DNA of 64,000 bases from Burkholderiales bacterium (GCA_016219375.1 JACRNC010000021.1:62001-126000); one strand, 5' to 3'; positions 1 through 13,525 are shown, counted from the stretch's first letter. Notes: a model not told the origin generated them from the letters alone. Numbers and translations are program-made.

Positions 1-1
1 C

Positions 2-454
2 TTTGCGCCCGGCGACGAGGGCGTGGGCACCGGCATGGTGGGCGCGCCCGCCTGCGGCGACGTGATGAAGCTGCAGATCAAGGTGGACCCGGCCACCGGC
101 GTGATCCAGGACGCGCGCTTCAAGACCTATGGCTGCGGCTCGGCCATCGCGTCGTCCTCGCTGGTCACCGAATGGGTCAAGGGCAAGACGCTGGACCAGG
201 CCCTGGCCATCAAGAACACCGAGATCGCCGAGGAGCTGGCCCTGCCGCCGGTCAAGGTGCACTGCTCCATCCTGGCCGAGGACGCCATCAGGGCCGCGGT
301 GGCCGACTACCGCAGCCGCCTGGGCTCGCCCGACGCCGCCACCGGCGAGGCGCCGGTCTGCGCGCCTGTCCCCGCCAACGCCACCGCCACCGTCCCCGCC
401 AACGCCACCGCCGCGCCCGCGGCCGGCGCGCAGCCCGCCACGCTGGCCGCCTGA
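2..454 (+). CDS. iscU: IscU-type Fe-S cluster scaffold of the nif region (5' end outside window)
   Basis: Scaffold on which [2Fe-2S] and [4Fe-4S] clusters are built before transfer, here probably for nitrogenase maturation. The reading frame is open to the window edge, so the N-terminus is missing. The three cluster-binding cysteines are visible in the contexts [17 protein letters not shown] and [10 protein letters not shown]. The fold ends near YRSRLGS and is followed by an Ala/Pro/Thr-rich tail of about 40 residues containing an imperfect repeat ([16 protein letters not shown]). Classical NifU continues into a ferredoxin-like domain and an Nfu domain; neither is present, so this is IscU-like rather than full NifU. 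It leads a same-strand series with two A-type carriers, hscA and a ferredoxin. A cysteine desulfurase gene probably lies just upstream, outside the window. The family call is secure; the nitrogenase-specific role is inferred from context. Confidence 0.93.
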   Translation, partial: FAPGDEGVGTGMVGAPACGDVMKLQIKVDPATGVIQDARFKTYGCGSAIASSSLVTEWVKGKTLDQALAIKNTEIAEELALPPVKVHCSILAEDAIRAAVADYRSRLGSPDAATGEAPVCAPVPANATATVPANATAAPAAGAQPATLAA

Positions 455-513
455 CCTCAAGACCGCGCGACCACCCGACCACCCTTTCCTCAACCGTCCC
501 GGAGCACGCCCCC

Positions 514-888
514 ATGACCACCGCCGCCCTTGCCGAGGTGACCGTCGCCGACCCGGCCCCGCCGCTGCTCAACGTGTCCGACGCCGCCGTCGGCAAGGTC
601 GCCGAGATGCTGGCCGAGGAAGGCCAGCCCGGGCTGCGCCTGCGCATCTACGTGACCGGCGGCGGCTGCTCGGGCTTCCAGTACGGCTTCGCCTTCGACG
701 ACGCGGTGGCCGAGGACGACACCGTGGTCGAGCGCGGCGGCATCGGCATCGCCGTGGACGCGATGAGCCTGCAGTACCTCAGCGGCGCGGAGATCGACTA
801 CGAGGACGACCTGCAGGGCGCGCGCTTCGTCATCCGCAATCCCAACGCGACGACGACCTGCGGCTGCGGCAGCTCGTTCTCCGTCTGA
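514..888 (+). CDS. ErpA/IscA-family A-type Fe-S carrier protein
   Basis: A-type carrier that accepts Fe-S clusters from the scaffold and inserts them into apoproteins. At 124 residues it has the HesB/IscA fold. The three conserved cysteines are C52 in [10 protein letters not shown] and C116/C118 in the C-terminal TTCGCGSSF motif. A GGAG at 501-504 precedes the chosen ATG; a longer upstream frame would run through the end of iscU and was not used. The phrase FQYGFAFDD resembles ErpA more than IscA, so the two adjacent carriers are probably paralogues with different targets. The first 18 residues are an Ala/Pro-rich lead not typical of the core fold. The family is clear; whether it serves NifH/NifDK or general targets is not shown by sequence. 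Confidence 0.9.
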   Translation: MTTAALAEVTVADPAPPLLNVSDAAVGKVAEMLAEEGQPGLRLRIYVTGGGCSGFQYGFAFDDAVAEDDTVVERGGIGIAVDAMSLQYLSGAEIDYEDDLQGARFVIRNPNATTTCGCGSSFSV

Positions 889-907
889 TCCCGCACCGGA
901 GCCGATC

Positions 908-1231
908 ATGGGCATCACCGTCACCGAGGCCGCGGCCCGCCAGATCCGCCGCGCGCTGGACAAGCGCGGCAGCGGCGTGGGCCTGCGCCTGGCCGTCAAG
1001 ACCAGCGGCTGCTCGGGCTACGCCTATGCGATGGAGTTCGCCGACGAGCTGCAGCCCGAGGACACGCGCTTCGACAGCGCCGGCGTCAGCCTGATCGTCG
1101 ATGCGATGAGCCTGCCGCTGCTGGACGGCACGCAGCTGGACTTCGTGCGCGAAGGGCTCAACGAGGGCTTCAAGTTCCTCAACCCCAATGCCACGGCCTC
1201 CTGCGGCTGCGGCGAGAGCTTCGCGGTCTGA
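908..1231 (+). CDS. iscA: IscA-family Fe-S assembly protein
   Basis: A 107-residue A-type carrier with C35, C99 and C101, the same numbering and spacing as E. coli IscA (SGCSGYAY and CGCGESF). It lies 19 bp after the ErpA-like gene and 21 bp before hscA, so it is almost certainly cotranscribed. The predicted role is iron or cluster delivery during assembly of [4Fe-4S] proteins. Two different A-type carriers in a row beside nif genes suggest a dedicated assembly line for nitrogenase. No unusual substitution is seen in the cysteine motif. Confidence 0.93.
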   Translation: MGITVTEAAARQIRRALDKRGSGVGLRLAVKTSGCSGYAYAMEFADELQPEDTRFDSAGVSLIVDAMSLPLLDGTQLDFVREGLNEGFKFLNPNATASCGCGESFAV

Positions 1232-1252
1232 GCGGCCGCCTGCGAGCACGCG

Positions 1253-3187
<1,935 letters not shown>

Positions 3188-3200
3188 CCGGGTGCCGTAC

Positions 3201-3614
3201 ATGACCGCCGCCACCCCCACCCCCGCCACCACCGCCACTGCCGCCCCCGCCGGCACCACCGCCACGGTCGCCACCGCCGCCACGCGCGTGCACGTGCTGC
3301 CGCACGAGCCGCTGTGCCCGGGCGGCCTGGCTTTCGATGCCCAGCCGGGCGTGCTGCTGGTCGATGCGCTGCTGCAGCAGGGCATCGCCATCGAGCATGC
3401 CTGCGAGAAGGTCGGCGCCTGCGCCACCTGCCACGTGCACGTGCGCGAAGGCGGCCAGGCCCTGAAGGCCCCGGACGAGGACGAGGAAGACGAGCTCGAT
3501 GCCGCCTGGGGCGTCGATGCGCAGTCGCGCCTGGCCTGCCAGGTGCGCGTGCGCGGCCCGGCCCTGGTCATCGAGCTGCCGCGCCACACGCGCAACCACG
3601 CGCGCGAGCGCTGA
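3201..3614 (+). CDS. fdx: ISC-type [2Fe-2S] ferredoxin
   Basis: Adrenodoxin-type ferredoxin that supplies electrons for Fe-S cluster assembly. Four ligand cysteines are visible in HACEKVGACATCHVHV (C-x5-C-x2-C) and the later LACQV. The acidic stretch DEDEEDELDAAW between them matches ISC ferredoxins. The N-terminus carries about 28 extra residues of Ala/Thr/Pro repeat before RVHVLPHEPL. An in-frame GTG at 3192 is an alternative start; ATG 3201 is preferred. It starts 13 bp after hscA and is probably the last gene of that transcript, since the following gap holds the nifV promoter. Confidence 0.92.
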   Translation: MTAATPTPATTATAAPAGTTATVATAATRVHVLPHEPLCPGGLAFDAQPGVLLVDALLQQGIAIEHACEKVGACATCHVHVREGGQALKAPDEDEEDELDAAWGVDAQSRLACQVRVRGPALVIELPRHTRNHARER

Positions 3615-3648
3615 GCACCGCCGGCCCGGGCCTGCTCCAGCCGCCGCC

Positions 3649-3664
3649 TGTAGGCCCTGCAACA
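3649..3664 (+). promoter_or_regulatory. NifA upstream activator site (TGT-N10-ACA) for nifV
   Basis: Exact match to the NifA enhancer consensus TGT-N10-ACA: TGT at 3649-3651, ten bases, ACA at 3662-3664. It lies in the 222-bp gap between fdx and nifV, about 135 bp upstream of a -24/-12 promoter, a normal distance for NifA acting by DNA looping. The motif alone is short and would occur by chance; its placement in one of the few nif intergenic gaps together with the sigma-54 promoter is what supports it. Confidence 0.7.
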
Positions 3665-3790
3665 AAGCCGACACCGTGGCCGACAAGCCCTGCCCGACAC
3701 GCCTTCAACACGCCGCCATCAAGCCGCCCGCAAGCCGCCTCACCGCCCGCAAACCCGCATGGATCAAAGCTTTGCAGCCATCCGCCGCGG

Positions 3791-3806
3791 TGGCATGGCG
3801 ATTGCG
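3791..3806 (+). promoter_or_regulatory. Sigma-54 (-24/-12) promoter of nifV
   Basis: TGGCATGGCGATTGCG matches TGGCACG-N4-TTGCW with the invariant GG and GC dinucleotides separated by exactly ten bases. Transcription would start near 3818, about 20 bp before the nifV ATG at 3837. This argues against a longer nifV start at 3759, which would place the promoter inside the coding region. With the NifA site at 3649-3664 it makes nifV the start of a NifA-dependent transcript that could run through nifW and fixABCX. Confidence 0.8.
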
Positions 3807-3836
3807 TGGAGCCCCTGCAAGCCAGCCCCGACCGAC

Positions 3837-4982
3837 ATGAACCCCACCGCCCTCCACGTCGTCATCAACGACACCACGCTGCGCGACGGCGAGCAGACCG
3901 CGGGCGTGGCCTTCACCGCGCACGAGAAGCTGGCCATCGCCCGCGCGCTGGATGCGGCCGGCGTGCCGGAGATGGAGGTCGGCATCCCGGCGATGGGCGA
4001 GGCCGAGGTGCAGGCCATCCGCGACATCGCCGCGCTGGGGCTGCAGGCCCGGCTGATGGTCTGGGCGCGCATGTGCGAGGACGACCTGCGCGCTGCGCTG
4101 CGCTGCGATGCCGACGTCGTGCACCTGTCCATCGCCGCATCGGACATCCAGATCGAGCGCAAGCTGGGCCGCAGCCGCGCCTGGGTGCTGGAGCGCACGC
4201 GGGCGATGGTGTCCCGCGCCCGCGATGCCGGCGTGCAGGTCAGCGTGGGCCTGGAGGACGCCTCGCGCGCCGACGACGGCTTCGTCGCCCGGCTGGCCCA
4301 GGCGGCCCAGGCCGCCGGCGCCTGCCGCGTGCGCTATGCCGACACCCTGGGCCTGCTGGACCCGTTCGGCACGCGCGAGCGCATCGCCGCGCTGCGCCGC
4401 GCGGTGGACATCGACATCGAGATCCACACCCACGACGACCTGGGCCTGGCCACGGCCAACGCACTGGCCGCGCTGCTGGCCGGCGCCACCCACGTCAACA
4501 CCACGGTCAACGGCCTGGGCGAGCGCGCCGGCAACGCGCCGCTGGAGGAAGTGGTGATGGGCCTGCGCCACCTCTACGGCGCGGCCACCGGCGTGGACCC
4601 GCGCAGCCTGCCGGCCATCTCGGCCCTGGTGGCGCGCGCGGCCAACCGGCCGGTGGCGATCAACAAGAGCATCGTCGGCGAAGGCGTCTTCACGCACGAG
4701 TCGGGCATCCATGTGGACGGCCTGCTCAAGGACCGCCGCACCTACCAGGGCTTCGACCCGGGCGAGCTCGGCCGCGAGCCGCGCCTGGTGCTGGGCAAGC
4801 ACTCCGGCTCGCATGCCGTGCGCCATGCCTATGCCGCGCTGGGCCTGGTGGTGGACGAGGCGCTGGCCGCCGGGCTGCTGCAGCGCATCCGCGAGCACGT
4901 CTGCCGCCACAAGGCCCCGCCCACCGATGCCGAGCTACGCCGCTTCCATCTTGAGGCCTGCGAGCCGCTGCCCGCCTGCTGA
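3837..4982 (+). CDS. nifV: Homocitrate synthase NifV
   Basis: Condenses acetyl-CoA and 2-oxoglutarate to homocitrate, the organic ligand of the nitrogenase iron-molybdenum cofactor. The 381-residue protein has the alpha-isopropylmalate synthase TIM barrel: NDTTLRDGEQT at the N-terminus, HTHDDLGLA with metal-binding histidines, the NTTVNGLGERAGN stretch, and ESGIHVDG in the C-terminal part. The start is ATG 3837 because a sigma-54 promoter and NifA site lie just upstream. The C-terminal leucine-regulatory domain of LeuA is absent, as expected for NifV. It is followed by nifW 53 bp later. Confidence 0.95.
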   Translation: MNPTALHVVINDTTLRDGEQTAGVAFTAHEKLAIARALDAAGVPEMEVGIPAMGEAEVQAIRDIAALGLQARLMVWARMCEDDLRAALRCDADVVHLSIAASDIQIERKLGRSRAWVLERTRAMVSRARDAGVQVSVGLEDASRADDGFVARLAQAAQAAGACRVRYADTLGLLDPFGTRERIAALRRAVDIDIEIHTHDDLGLATANALAALLAGATHVNTTVNGLGERAGNAPLEEVVMGLRHLYGAATGVDPRSLPAISALVARAANRPVAINKSIVGEGVFTHESGIHVDGLLKDRRTYQGFDPGELGREPRLVLGKHSGSHAVRHAYAALGLVVDEALAAGLLQRIREHVCRHKAPPTDAELRRFHLEACEPLPAC

Positions 4983-5035
4983 AGCGCCCGCCCGCTGCCC
5001 ACGCCTGCCCCACACCCCACCGCGAAGGATCCGTC

Positions 5036-5410
5036 ATGGACGACCTCATCACCCGGCTCAAGGCGCTGTCCAGCGCCGAGGAGTTCCTGCAGTTCTTCGG
5101 CATCGCCTTCCAGCCGGCGGTGGTGCACGTCAACCGGCTGCACATCCTCAAGCGCTTCTACCAGTACCTGCATCGTGCCGAAGGCCTGGCCGAGCTGGAC
5201 GACGTGGCCATGTTCCAGCGCTACCGCGGGCTGCTGGCGCAGGCCTACCAGGACTTCGTCCACTCCAGCGCGCAGCAGGAGAAGGTGTTCAAGGTCTTCC
5301 AGGACGCCGGCGGCCAGCGCAGCGTGCCGCTGTCCTCGCTGCGCGCCAGCCTGGGCGAGCGCCGCTCGGCGGTGGCGACCACCGCCGACCCGGCGCGCGA
5401 CGCCGCCTGA
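5036..5410 (+). CDS. nifW: Nitrogenase stabilizing/protective protein NifW
   Basis: Small cytoplasmic protein associated with the MoFe protein in full nitrogenase activity or protection from oxygen. The 124-residue sequence matches the NifW family pattern: [32 protein letters not shown] and the [17 protein letters not shown] stretch near residue 80. An Ala/Thr/Asp-rich tail of about 15 residues ends it. It lies between nifV and fixA, a common arrangement. The molecular mechanism of the family is not well defined. Confidence 0.93.
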   Translation: MDDLITRLKALSSAEEFLQFFGIAFQPAVVHVNRLHILKRFYQYLHRAEGLAELDDVAMFQRYRGLLAQAYQDFVHSSAQQEKVFKVFQDAGGQRSVPLSSLRASLGERRSAVATTADPARDAA

Positions 5411-5454
5411 TCCGCAGCCGCAGCCCGCGCCGCACCCGCCCCGAGGAGAGCCCC

Positions 5455-6306
5455 ATGCACATCGTCGTCTGCGTCAAGCAGGTCCCGGACTCGGCCCAGA
5501 TCCGCGTGCACCCGGTGACCAACACCATCATGCGCCAGGGCGTGCCGGCCATCGTCAACCCCTACGACCTCTTTGCGCTGGAGGAGGCGCTGCGGCTGAA
5601 GGACGAGTTCGGCGGACGCGTCACCGTGCTGTGCATGGGCCCGCCGCAGGCCGAGGAGTCGCTGCGCAAGTGCCTGTCCTTCGGCGCCACCGACGCCATC
5701 CTGGTCACCGACCGCGCCTTCGCCGGCGCCGACACGCTGGCCACCTCCTATGCGCTGGCCGCGGCCATCCGCCGCATCGGCGAGCAGCAGGCGGTGGACC
5801 TGGTCTTCACCGGCAAGCAGACCATCGACGGCGACACCGCGCAGGTCGGCCCCGGCGTGGCCAAGCGGCTGGGCCTGAATCTGCTGACCTACGTCAGCCG
5901 CATCGTGCGCGTGGACCTGGACGCCCGGCGCATCCAGGTGGAGCGCCGCGCCGAAGGCGGCGTGCAGCTGCTCGACACCACCCTACCTTCGCTGATCACC
6001 ATGCTGGAGGGGACCAACGAGATGCGCTTCGCCACGATGGACGACATGCTGCGCGCCGCGCGCTGCCCGGTGAAGCGCTGGAACAAGGACGACGCCGGCA
6101 TCGAGGACGTGGGCCGCATCGGCCTGAAGGGCTCGCCCACCGTGGTCAGCAAGGTCTTCGGCCCCACGCCGCGCACCGAGCGCGCCGAGATGGCCACCGT
6201 GGGCGACGCCACCAGCCCGGCCGACGCGGCGCTGAACCTGGTGCAGGCCGTCTTCACCCGCCACCCGGACATCGAGGCCGGGCTGCTGCGCGGCCTGTCG
6301 CACTGA
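5455..6306 (+). CDS. fixA: FixA, electron transfer flavoprotein beta subunit
   Basis: Beta subunit of the FixABCX complex, an electron-bifurcating system that takes electrons from NADH, passes half to quinone, and lowers the potential of the rest to reduce ferredoxin or flavodoxin for nitrogenase. The 283-residue ETF-beta fold starts [13 protein letters not shown] and includes [17 protein letters not shown] and [16 protein letters not shown], typical of FixA. A GAGGAGAG box just before ATG 5455 fixes the start. It opens the block fixA-fixB-fixC-fixX with gaps of 29 and 39 bp and a final 4-bp overlap. Confidence 0.96.
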   Translation: MHIVVCVKQVPDSAQIRVHPVTNTIMRQGVPAIVNPYDLFALEEALRLKDEFGGRVTVLCMGPPQAEESLRKCLSFGATDAILVTDRAFAGADTLATSYALAAAIRRIGEQQAVDLVFTGKQTIDGDTAQVGPGVAKRLGLNLLTYVSRIVRVDLDARRIQVERRAEGGVQLLDTTLPSLITMLEGTNEMRFATMDDMLRAARCPVKRWNKDDAGIEDVGRIGLKGSPTVVSKVFGPTPRTERAEMATVGDATSPADAALNLVQAVFTRHPDIEAGLLRGLSH

Positions 6307-6335
6307 TCCGCCCCATTTCCGACCAGGAGCCCGCC

Positions 6336-7427
6336 ATGAGCGAAGCCAAGAAGCCCGCCGGCCGCGCCGGCCGCAACCTGGAGCTGCCCGAGCACCTGAA
6401 GGCCTACAAGGGCGTCTGGGTCTTCATCGAGCACGACCGCGGCAGCGTCCACCCCGTGTCCTGGGAGCTGCTGGGCGCGGCGCGCCGGCTGGCCGACACG
6501 CTGGGCGTGGGTGTGTCGGGCGTGCTGATGGGCGGGCCCGACGAGCCGCTGCAGGACCATGCGCAGGAGGCCTTCCGCTTCGGCGCCGACACCTGCTACC
6601 TGATGCACGACCCGGTGCTCAAGGGCTACCGCAACGAGCCCTTCACCAAGGGCCTGACCGACCTCGTCAACCAGTACCAGCCGGAAATCCTGCTGCTGGG
6701 CGCCACCACGATGGGCCGCGACCTGGCCGGCTCGGTGGCCACCACGCTGCAGACCGGGCTGACGGCCGACTGCACCGAGCTCAACATCGACCCGGCCACC
6801 CGCGCGCTGGCGGCCACGCGGCCGACCTTCGGCGGCTCGCTGCTGTGCACCATCATGACCCTGGCCTACCGGCCGCAGATGGCCACCTGCCGCCCGCGCG
6901 TCATGCCCATGCCGCAGCGCCAGGAAGGCCGCAGCGGCAGCATCGTCACCGCCACGCTGGGCATGGTGGAGACCGACATCGTCACCAAGCTGCTGGACTT
7001 CATCCCCGATGCCGACCGCGACACCGTCAACCTCACCTATGCGGACATCATCGTCAGCGGCGGCAAGGGCCTGAAGACGCCCGACAACTTCAAGCTGGTG
7101 TGGGATCTGGCCAAGGTGCTGGGCGCCGAGGTGGGCGCCACCCGCCCGGTGGTGCAGGCCGGCTGGGTGGAGGCCGAGCGCCAGGTGGGCCAGACGGGCA
7201 AGACCGTGCGGCCCAAGCTCTACATCGCAGCAGGCATCTCCGGGGCCATCCAGCACCGCGTGGGCATGCAGGACGCCGACTGCATCGTGGCCATCAACAC
7301 CGACGCCAACGCGCCCATCTTCGACTTCGCCCACCACGGCATCGTCGGCAACGCGCTGCAGGTGCTGCCAGCACTGACCGAGGCCTTCCGCACCCACCTG
7401 TCGCGCCGCGTGCGCCAGGCGGCCTGA
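6336..7427 (+). CDS. fixB: FixB, electron transfer flavoprotein alpha subunit
   Basis: Alpha subunit of FixABCX, holding one FAD that receives bifurcated electrons. The 363 residues show the ETF-alpha domain ([21 protein letters not shown]) and the C-terminal FAD-binding part with [38 protein letters not shown] and [21 protein letters not shown]. The start is ATG 6336 after an AGGAG. The N-terminus carries an extra basic stretch ([22 protein letters not shown]) typical of nitrogen-fixation FixB rather than fatty-acid ETF. Confidence 0.96.
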   Translation: MSEAKKPAGRAGRNLELPEHLKAYKGVWVFIEHDRGSVHPVSWELLGAARRLADTLGVGVSGVLMGGPDEPLQDHAQEAFRFGADTCYLMHDPVLKGYRNEPFTKGLTDLVNQYQPEILLLGATTMGRDLAGSVATTLQTGLTADCTELNIDPATRALAATRPTFGGSLLCTIMTLAYRPQMATCRPRVMPMPQRQEGRSGSIVTATLGMVETDIVTKLLDFIPDADRDTVNLTYADIIVSGGKGLKTPDNFKLVWDLAKVLGAEVGATRPVVQAGWVEAERQVGQTGKTVRPKLYIAAGISGAIQHRVGMQDADCIVAINTDANAPIFDFAHHGIVGNALQVLPALTEAFRTHLSRRVRQAA

Positions 7428-7466
7428 GCCAGCCCGCCCCCACCCGCATCCCCACGGAGCCCCACC

Positions 7467-8771
7467 ATGAGCGAGAAGTTCGATGCCATCGTCGTCGGCG
7501 CCGGCCCCTCGGGCAACGCCGCGGCCTACACGCTGGCCAAGGCCGGCCTGAAGGTGCTGCAGATCGAGCGCGGCGAGACGCCCGGCTCCAAGAACGTGCA
7601 GGGCGCCATCCTCTATGCCGACGCGCTGGAGCGCATCATCCCGGACTTCCGCGACGACGCCCCCCTGGAGCGCCACATCATCGAGCAGCGCATCTGGGTG
7701 CTCGACGACCAGTCCTTCGTCGGCACCCACTTCCGCAGCGACGACTACAACCGGCCGCCCTACAACCGCTACACCATCATCCGCGCGCAGTTCGACAAGT
7801 GGTTCAGCTCCAAGGTGCGCGAGGCCGGCGCCCTGGTGATCTGCGAGACCACCGTGGAGGAGCTACTGCTGGACGGCAGTCGCGTGGTGGGCGTGCGCTG
7901 CGACCGCATCGGCGGCGAGGTGCATGCCGACGTGGTGGTGCTGGCCGACGGCGTCAACTCGACCCTGGCGCGCAAGGCCGGCTTCCACCCGGAGGTCAAG
8001 GCCGGCGACGTGGCCCTGGCGGTCAAGGAGATCCTCTTCATGCCGGAGGAGACCCTGCGCGAGCGCTTCAACGTGGGCGAGGAAGAGGGCGTGGTCATCG
8101 AGATGGTCGGCAAGGTCACCGACGGCATGATGGGCACGGCCTTCCTCTACACCAACCGCGATTCGCTGACCATCGGCATCGGCTGCATGCTCGGCGACTT
8201 CAAGGCCAACCCCAACCGCACCTCGCCCTATGCGCTGCTGGAGCGCCTGAAGCGCCACCCCAGCATCGCCCCGCTGATCGCCGGCGGCGAGATGAAGGAG
8301 TACTGCGCCCACCTCATCCCCGAAGGCGGGCTGCGCGCGGTGCCGCAGGTCTGCGGTGACGGCTGGCTGATCGTGGGCGACTCCGGCGGCTTCGTCAACG
8401 CGGTGCACCGCGAGGGCTCCAACCTGGCCATGACCACCGGCCGCCTGGCCGCCGAGACCATCATCGAGGCCCGCGCCGCCGGCAAGCCGATGACCGCGCG
8501 CACGCTCAAGGCCTACAAGGACAAGCTCGACCACAGCTTCGTCATGAAGGACCTGCACAAGTACCGCGACATGCCGCAGGTCTTCCACCGCAACCGGCAG
8601 TTCTTCACCGCCTATCCGCAACTGGTCAACCAGGCCGCCAAGACGCTGTTCACCGTCGACGGCGTGGACAAGAAGACCAAGGAGCGCGAGATCCTGGCCG
8701 ACTTCCGCCGCACGCGCTCGATCAGGGGCCTGGTCGGCGACGCCTACAAGCTCTGGAGGGCCTTCCGATGA
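7467..8771 (+). CDS. fixC: FixC, ETF-quinone oxidoreductase-like flavoprotein
   Basis: FAD-containing subunit that passes the high-potential branch of electrons to the quinone pool. The 434 residues begin with the dinucleotide-binding motif [23 protein letters not shown] and include [13 protein letters not shown] and [23 protein letters not shown], hallmarks of the ETF-QO/FixC family. There is no C-terminal [4Fe-4S] domain because that function is supplied by separate FixX, as in other fixABCX loci. The stop overlaps the fixX start by 4 bp (ATGA), suggesting translational coupling. Confidence 0.96.
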   Translation: MSEKFDAIVVGAGPSGNAAAYTLAKAGLKVLQIERGETPGSKNVQGAILYADALERIIPDFRDDAPLERHIIEQRIWVLDDQSFVGTHFRSDDYNRPPYNRYTIIRAQFDKWFSSKVREAGALVICETTVEELLLDGSRVVGVRCDRIGGEVHADVVVLADGVNSTLARKAGFHPEVKAGDVALAVKEILFMPEETLRERFNVGEEEGVVIEMVGKVTDGMMGTAFLYTNRDSLTIGIGCMLGDFKANPNRTSPYALLERLKRHPSIAPLIAGGEMKEYCAHLIPEGGLRAVPQVCGDGWLIVGDSGGFVNAVHREGSNLAMTTGRLAAETIIEARAAGKPMTARTLKAYKDKLDHSFVMKDLHKYRDMPQVFHRNRQFFTAYPQLVNQAAKTLFTVDGVDKKTKEREILADFRRTRSIRGLVGDAYKLWRAFR

Positions 8772-9070
8772 GCACGCAGCCCAACGTCAACGTGGAAGAG
8801 AAGCTCTTCCAGAACCGCTACAAGGTCGACCACGGCCGCCCGCACATCCGCATCCGCGATGCGGAGATCTGCCGCAGCGCGTGCAGCAGCCAGGCGTGCA
8901 CCTTCGTCTGCCCGGCCGCCTGCTACAAGGCCGAGGGCAACGGCGCCGTCACCCTCATCACCGACGGCTGCCTGGAGTGCGGCAGCTGCCGGATCATCTG
9001 CACCGAGCACGCCAACGTGGACTGGTCCTACCCGCGCGGCGGGCACGGCATCCTGTTCAAGTTCGGCTGA
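8768..9070 (+). CDS. fixX: FixX, ferredoxin-like subunit of the FixABCX complex
   Basis: Ferredoxin-like partner of FixC that relays electrons to quinone. The 100-residue protein has the cysteine-rich stretch [20 protein letters not shown] and a second cluster motif [11 protein letters not shown], followed by the family-typical [20 protein letters not shown] ending. The start codon overlaps the fixC stop. Together with fixA, B and C it gives a complete fixABCX set beside nifA, supporting an electron supply to nitrogenase. Confidence 0.95.
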   Translation: MSTQPNVNVEEKLFQNRYKVDHGRPHIRIRDAEICRSACSSQACTFVCPAACYKAEGNGAVTLITDGCLECGSCRIICTEHANVDWSYPRGGHGILFKFG

Positions 9071-9106
9071 GCCGGTGCGATCCACCCGCCACCGGAGCCG
9101 CCGACC

Positions 9107-9430
9107 ATGCCCCGCCCTGCCCGACACGTCTTCGTCTGCACCCAGCAGCGCCCGCCGCAGCACCCGCGCGGCAGCTGCAGCGCCCACGGCTCGCCCGCCG
9201 TGCTGCAGGCCTTCTGGGGCGAGCTGCAGCGCCGCCAGGCCCAGGACGGCGTGGCCGTCACCTCCTGCGGCTGCCTGGGCCCCTGCGGCGACGGCGCCAA
9301 CGTCCTCGTCTACCCCGAGGGCGTGCTCTACAGCGGCGTGCAGCCCGCCGACGTGGCCGAGATCTTCGATGCGCACCTCGCCGGCGGCCGCCCGGTGGAG
9401 CGGCTGCTGGCGCATGCATCGGTCTGGTGA
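9107..9430 (+). CDS. Thioredoxin-like [2Fe-2S] ferredoxin (Shethna FeSI type)
   Basis: A 107-residue thioredoxin-fold ferredoxin. Cysteines lie in FVCTQQRPPQHPRGSC and in VTSCGCLGPCGDGANVLVYP, the pattern of the family that includes the Azotobacter [2Fe-2S] FeSI protein. It sits 36 bp after fixX and upstream of nifA, so it is likely expressed with the nif/fix genes. A role as electron carrier for nitrogenase or in its protection is plausible but not shown by sequence. The C-terminus (LAGGRPVERLLAHASVW) is unremarkable. Confidence 0.85.
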   Translation: MPRPARHVFVCTQQRPPQHPRGSCSAHGSPAVLQAFWGELQRRQAQDGVAVTSCGCLGPCGDGANVLVYPEGVLYSGVQPADVAEIFDAHLAGGRPVERLLAHASVW

Positions 9431-9676
9431 GGCCCGCGCGGCAGCGGCGCAGTGGCGCGCCGCGGCGGTGCGGCGCGTGCTGCTGCATGCCGCCGCAGAA
9501 CGTGCCGTGCCGCCGCATGCCTCATGCAGGGGCGGCCCTGTCCTTGCATGTGCGCAGGTGCTGGCCTGGACGACGACCCCTGGCGCGGCGCACCTCCGCA
9601 GTCCCCGCCAGGGCCGGCGCGGCGGCCGGGTGCACCGCCGGGTCACAGCGCGCCGCATGGCGCCAGGAGGCCGCCG

Positions 9677-11530
<1,854 letters not shown>

Positions 11531-11555
11531 CCTCCCTCCCGCACCAGGAGCGCCC

Positions 11556-11792
11556 ATGCCGATCTACAGCTACCGCTGCCCCGCCTGCCACGACGCGTTC
11601 GACCTGCTGGTGCGCTCGTCCACCACCCCCGCCTGTCCGCGCTGCGGCAGCACCGATCTGGCCAAGCAGGTGGCGCTGACGGCACCCCAGGGCAGGAGCC
11701 GCGCGATCCTGCGCCGCGCCCGCGCCGCCGCCGCGGCCGAAGGCCACCTCAGCCACTTCCCGGCCGAGGCCAAGGCCGCCCGCGGCCGCTGA
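11556..11792 (+). CDS. FmdB-family zinc-ribbon protein
   Basis: A 78-residue protein starting MPIYSYRCPACHDAF, with CPACH and CPRCGS forming a four-cysteine zinc ribbon, then a basic Ala-rich tail. This is the FmdB/CxxC_CxxC_SSSS putative regulatory family. The longer tail (LSHFPAEAKAARGR) resembles versions found beside nif genes. It starts 25 bp after nifA, so it may be cotranscribed. No function is established for these nif-linked members. Confidence 0.85.
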   Translation: MPIYSYRCPACHDAFDLLVRSSTTPACPRCGSTDLAKQVALTAPQGRSRAILRRARAAAAAEGHLSHFPAEAKAARGR

Positions 11793-11991
11793 GCCGCTGA
11801 GCCGCCGGCTGGCGGCGCTCTGGACAGGACGCGGCGCTCGCCGTTCACCCCGCTCGCGGCAAACAAGGTCAACTTTTGTAAAGCGCTGCGCATCACTTCT
11901 TCTCACTCGCTTCTCGTGCCGTATGCATTCCGCTGGCACGATGCCGCCCTGTCATGACCTGCAGGGCCGGCTAGAGGCCCGTGAGAACAAG

Positions 11992-13521
11992 ATGAACGAG
12001 GCCCCCTCCGCGTCGCTCACGCCGCCCGCGCCGCCCGCACCGGCGCGCCGCAAGCTCCTGCGCCGGCTCAGCGCCGCCATCGGCCTGGCCGCGGTCGTCG
12101 CCCTGGCCTGGGGCGGCTGGCGGCTGGCCACGCGCAGCACGGAGACGCTGGAGGAGCAGTACATCCTGGCCACGGTGCAGCGCGGCGACATCGAGGACCT
12201 GGTCAGCGCCACCGGCTCGCTGCAGCCGCGGGACTACGTGGACGTGGGCGCGCAGGTCTCCGGCCAGCTCAAGGTGATCCACGTCGAAGTGGGCTCCGAG
12301 GTCAAGGAGGGCGACCTGCTGGCCGAGATCGACGCCGAGCAGTCCGCAGCCAAGGTCGAGGCCAGCAAGGCGCAGCTGCGCTCGCAGCAGGCGCAGATGG
12401 CCGAGCGGCAGATGACCCTGGCCAAGGCCGAGCGCGATCTGGCCCGCCAGCGCCGGCTGATGGCCGAGGAAGGCACGACGCTGGAGACGCTGCAGAACGC
12501 CGAGACGGCCGTGCGCACCGCGCAGGCCCAGGCCGCGGCGCTGCAGGCGCAGATGGAGCAACTGCAGGCCAGCCTGCGCGTCGAGGAGGCCAACCTCAAG
12601 TACACCCGCATCTATGCGCCGATGTCCGGCACCGTGGTGAGCATCAGCGCGCGCAAGGGCCAGACGCTGAACGCCAACCAGCAGGCGCCCACGCTGATGC
12701 GCATCGCCGATCTGTCCACGATGCTGGTGCAGACCCAGGTCTCCGAGGCCGATGTCGCCAAGCTGCGCCGCGGCATGCAGGCCTACTTCACCACGCTGGG
12801 CAGCCAGGGCCAGCGCTGGTGGGGCAGGCTGCAGAAGATCGAGCCCACGCCCACGGTGACCAACAACGTGGTGCTCTACAACGCGCTGTTCGAGGTGCCC
12901 AACGACAACCGGCGGCTGATGACGCAGATGACGGCGCAGGTCTTCTTCGTCGCTGCCCAGGCGCATGACGTGCTGACCGTGCCGATGGGCGCGCTGACGC
13001 TGGAGCGCCGCAGCCGCCGCGGCCCTCGCGGGGCGGCGTCCGAGCCGGCGACCACGGCCTCGGCCGCGGCCACGATCTCGGCCGGCGCAAGCGATGCGAT
13101 ACCGGCGGCCCGTGCGGCATCCGGCCCGCGGGCATCGGCCCGCAATGGGGCAGGTGAAGGCTTGCGCGACCGCCCGCATGACCCGCGCCGCAACGGCGCG
13201 GGCGGCCCTGCCGCCGCCCCAGGCGTGCAGCCGCGCAAGGCCAAGGTGCGCGTGGTGGCGGCCGATGACAGCATCGCCGAGCGCGACGTGACCATCGGCA
13301 TCAGCAACCGCGTGCATGCGCAGGTGCTGTCGGGCCTGAAGGAAGGCGACCGCGTGATCGCCGGCACGCGGGTCAAGGCCAGCGAGCAGCGCAATGCCGC
13401 CCAGCAGGGCCCGGGCGGGCCGGGTGGCCTGGGCGGCCCGGGCGGGCCGGCAGGTGCGGGCGGCCCCGGCATGGGCGGCCTGTCCGGCGGTGGCATGGCC
13501 GGCGGCGCACGGGGGCGTTGA
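11992..13521 (+). CDS. macA: MacA-like periplasmic adaptor of a tripartite efflux pump
   Basis: Membrane-fusion protein linking an inner-membrane ABC exporter to an outer-membrane channel. From ATG 11992 the 509 residues begin with a Pro-rich cytoplasmic lead and one membrane anchor ([17 protein letters not shown]). A biotinyl-lipoyl half-motif ([27 protein letters not shown]), a long coiled coil rich in Ala/Gln/Glu and a beta-barrel ([15 protein letters not shown]) follow. The C-terminus has an Ala/Arg-rich insert near 345-415 and a Gly/Pro-rich tail ([14 protein letters not shown]). The family call is secure; the exported substrate is unknown. A longer frame from 11923 exists but has no better start signal. 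Confidence 0.9.
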   Translation: MNEAPSASLTPPAPPAPARRKLLRRLSAAIGLAAVVALAWGGWRLATRSTETLEEQYILATVQRGDIEDLVSATGSLQPRDYVDVGAQVSGQLKVIHVEVGSEVKEGDLLAEIDAEQSAAKVEASKAQLRSQQAQMAERQMTLAKAERDLARQRRLMAEEGTTLETLQNAETAVRTAQAQAAALQAQMEQLQASLRVEEANLKYTRIYAPMSGTVVSISARKGQTLNANQQAPTLMRIADLSTMLVQTQVSEADVAKLRRGMQAYFTTLGSQGQRWWGRLQKIEPTPTVTNNVVLYNALFEVPNDNRRLMTQMTAQVFFVAAQAHDVLTVPMGALTLERRSRRGPRGAASEPATTASAAATISAGASDAIPAARAASGPRASARNGAGEGLRDRPHDPRRNGAGGPAAAPGVQPRKAKVRVVAADDSIAERDVTIGISNRVHAQVLSGLKEGDRVIAGTRVKASEQRNAAQQGPGGPGGLGGPGGPAGAGGPGMGGLSGGGMAGGARGR

Positions 13522-13525
13522 GCGC

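Noticed and set aside
3760-3776. TGGATCAAAGCTTTGCA as the nifV sigma-54 promoter
   Set aside because: GG and GC are 11 bases apart rather than 10; the element at 3791-3806 has the correct spacing and a better match.
3759-3836. Earlier nifV start at ATG 3759
   Set aside because: It would place the -24/-12 promoter inside the gene, and the extra 26 residues are unlike homocitrate synthases.
9533-9548. Possible sigma-54 site CGGCCCTGTCCTTGCA upstream of nifA
   Set aside because: Only the GG-N10-GC skeleton fits; with this base composition that is expected by chance, and no NifA site accompanies it.
11934-11949. TGGCACG resembling a -24 element upstream of macA
   Set aside because: The -12 part reads CGCC instead of TTGC, and the gene is not nitrogen-related.
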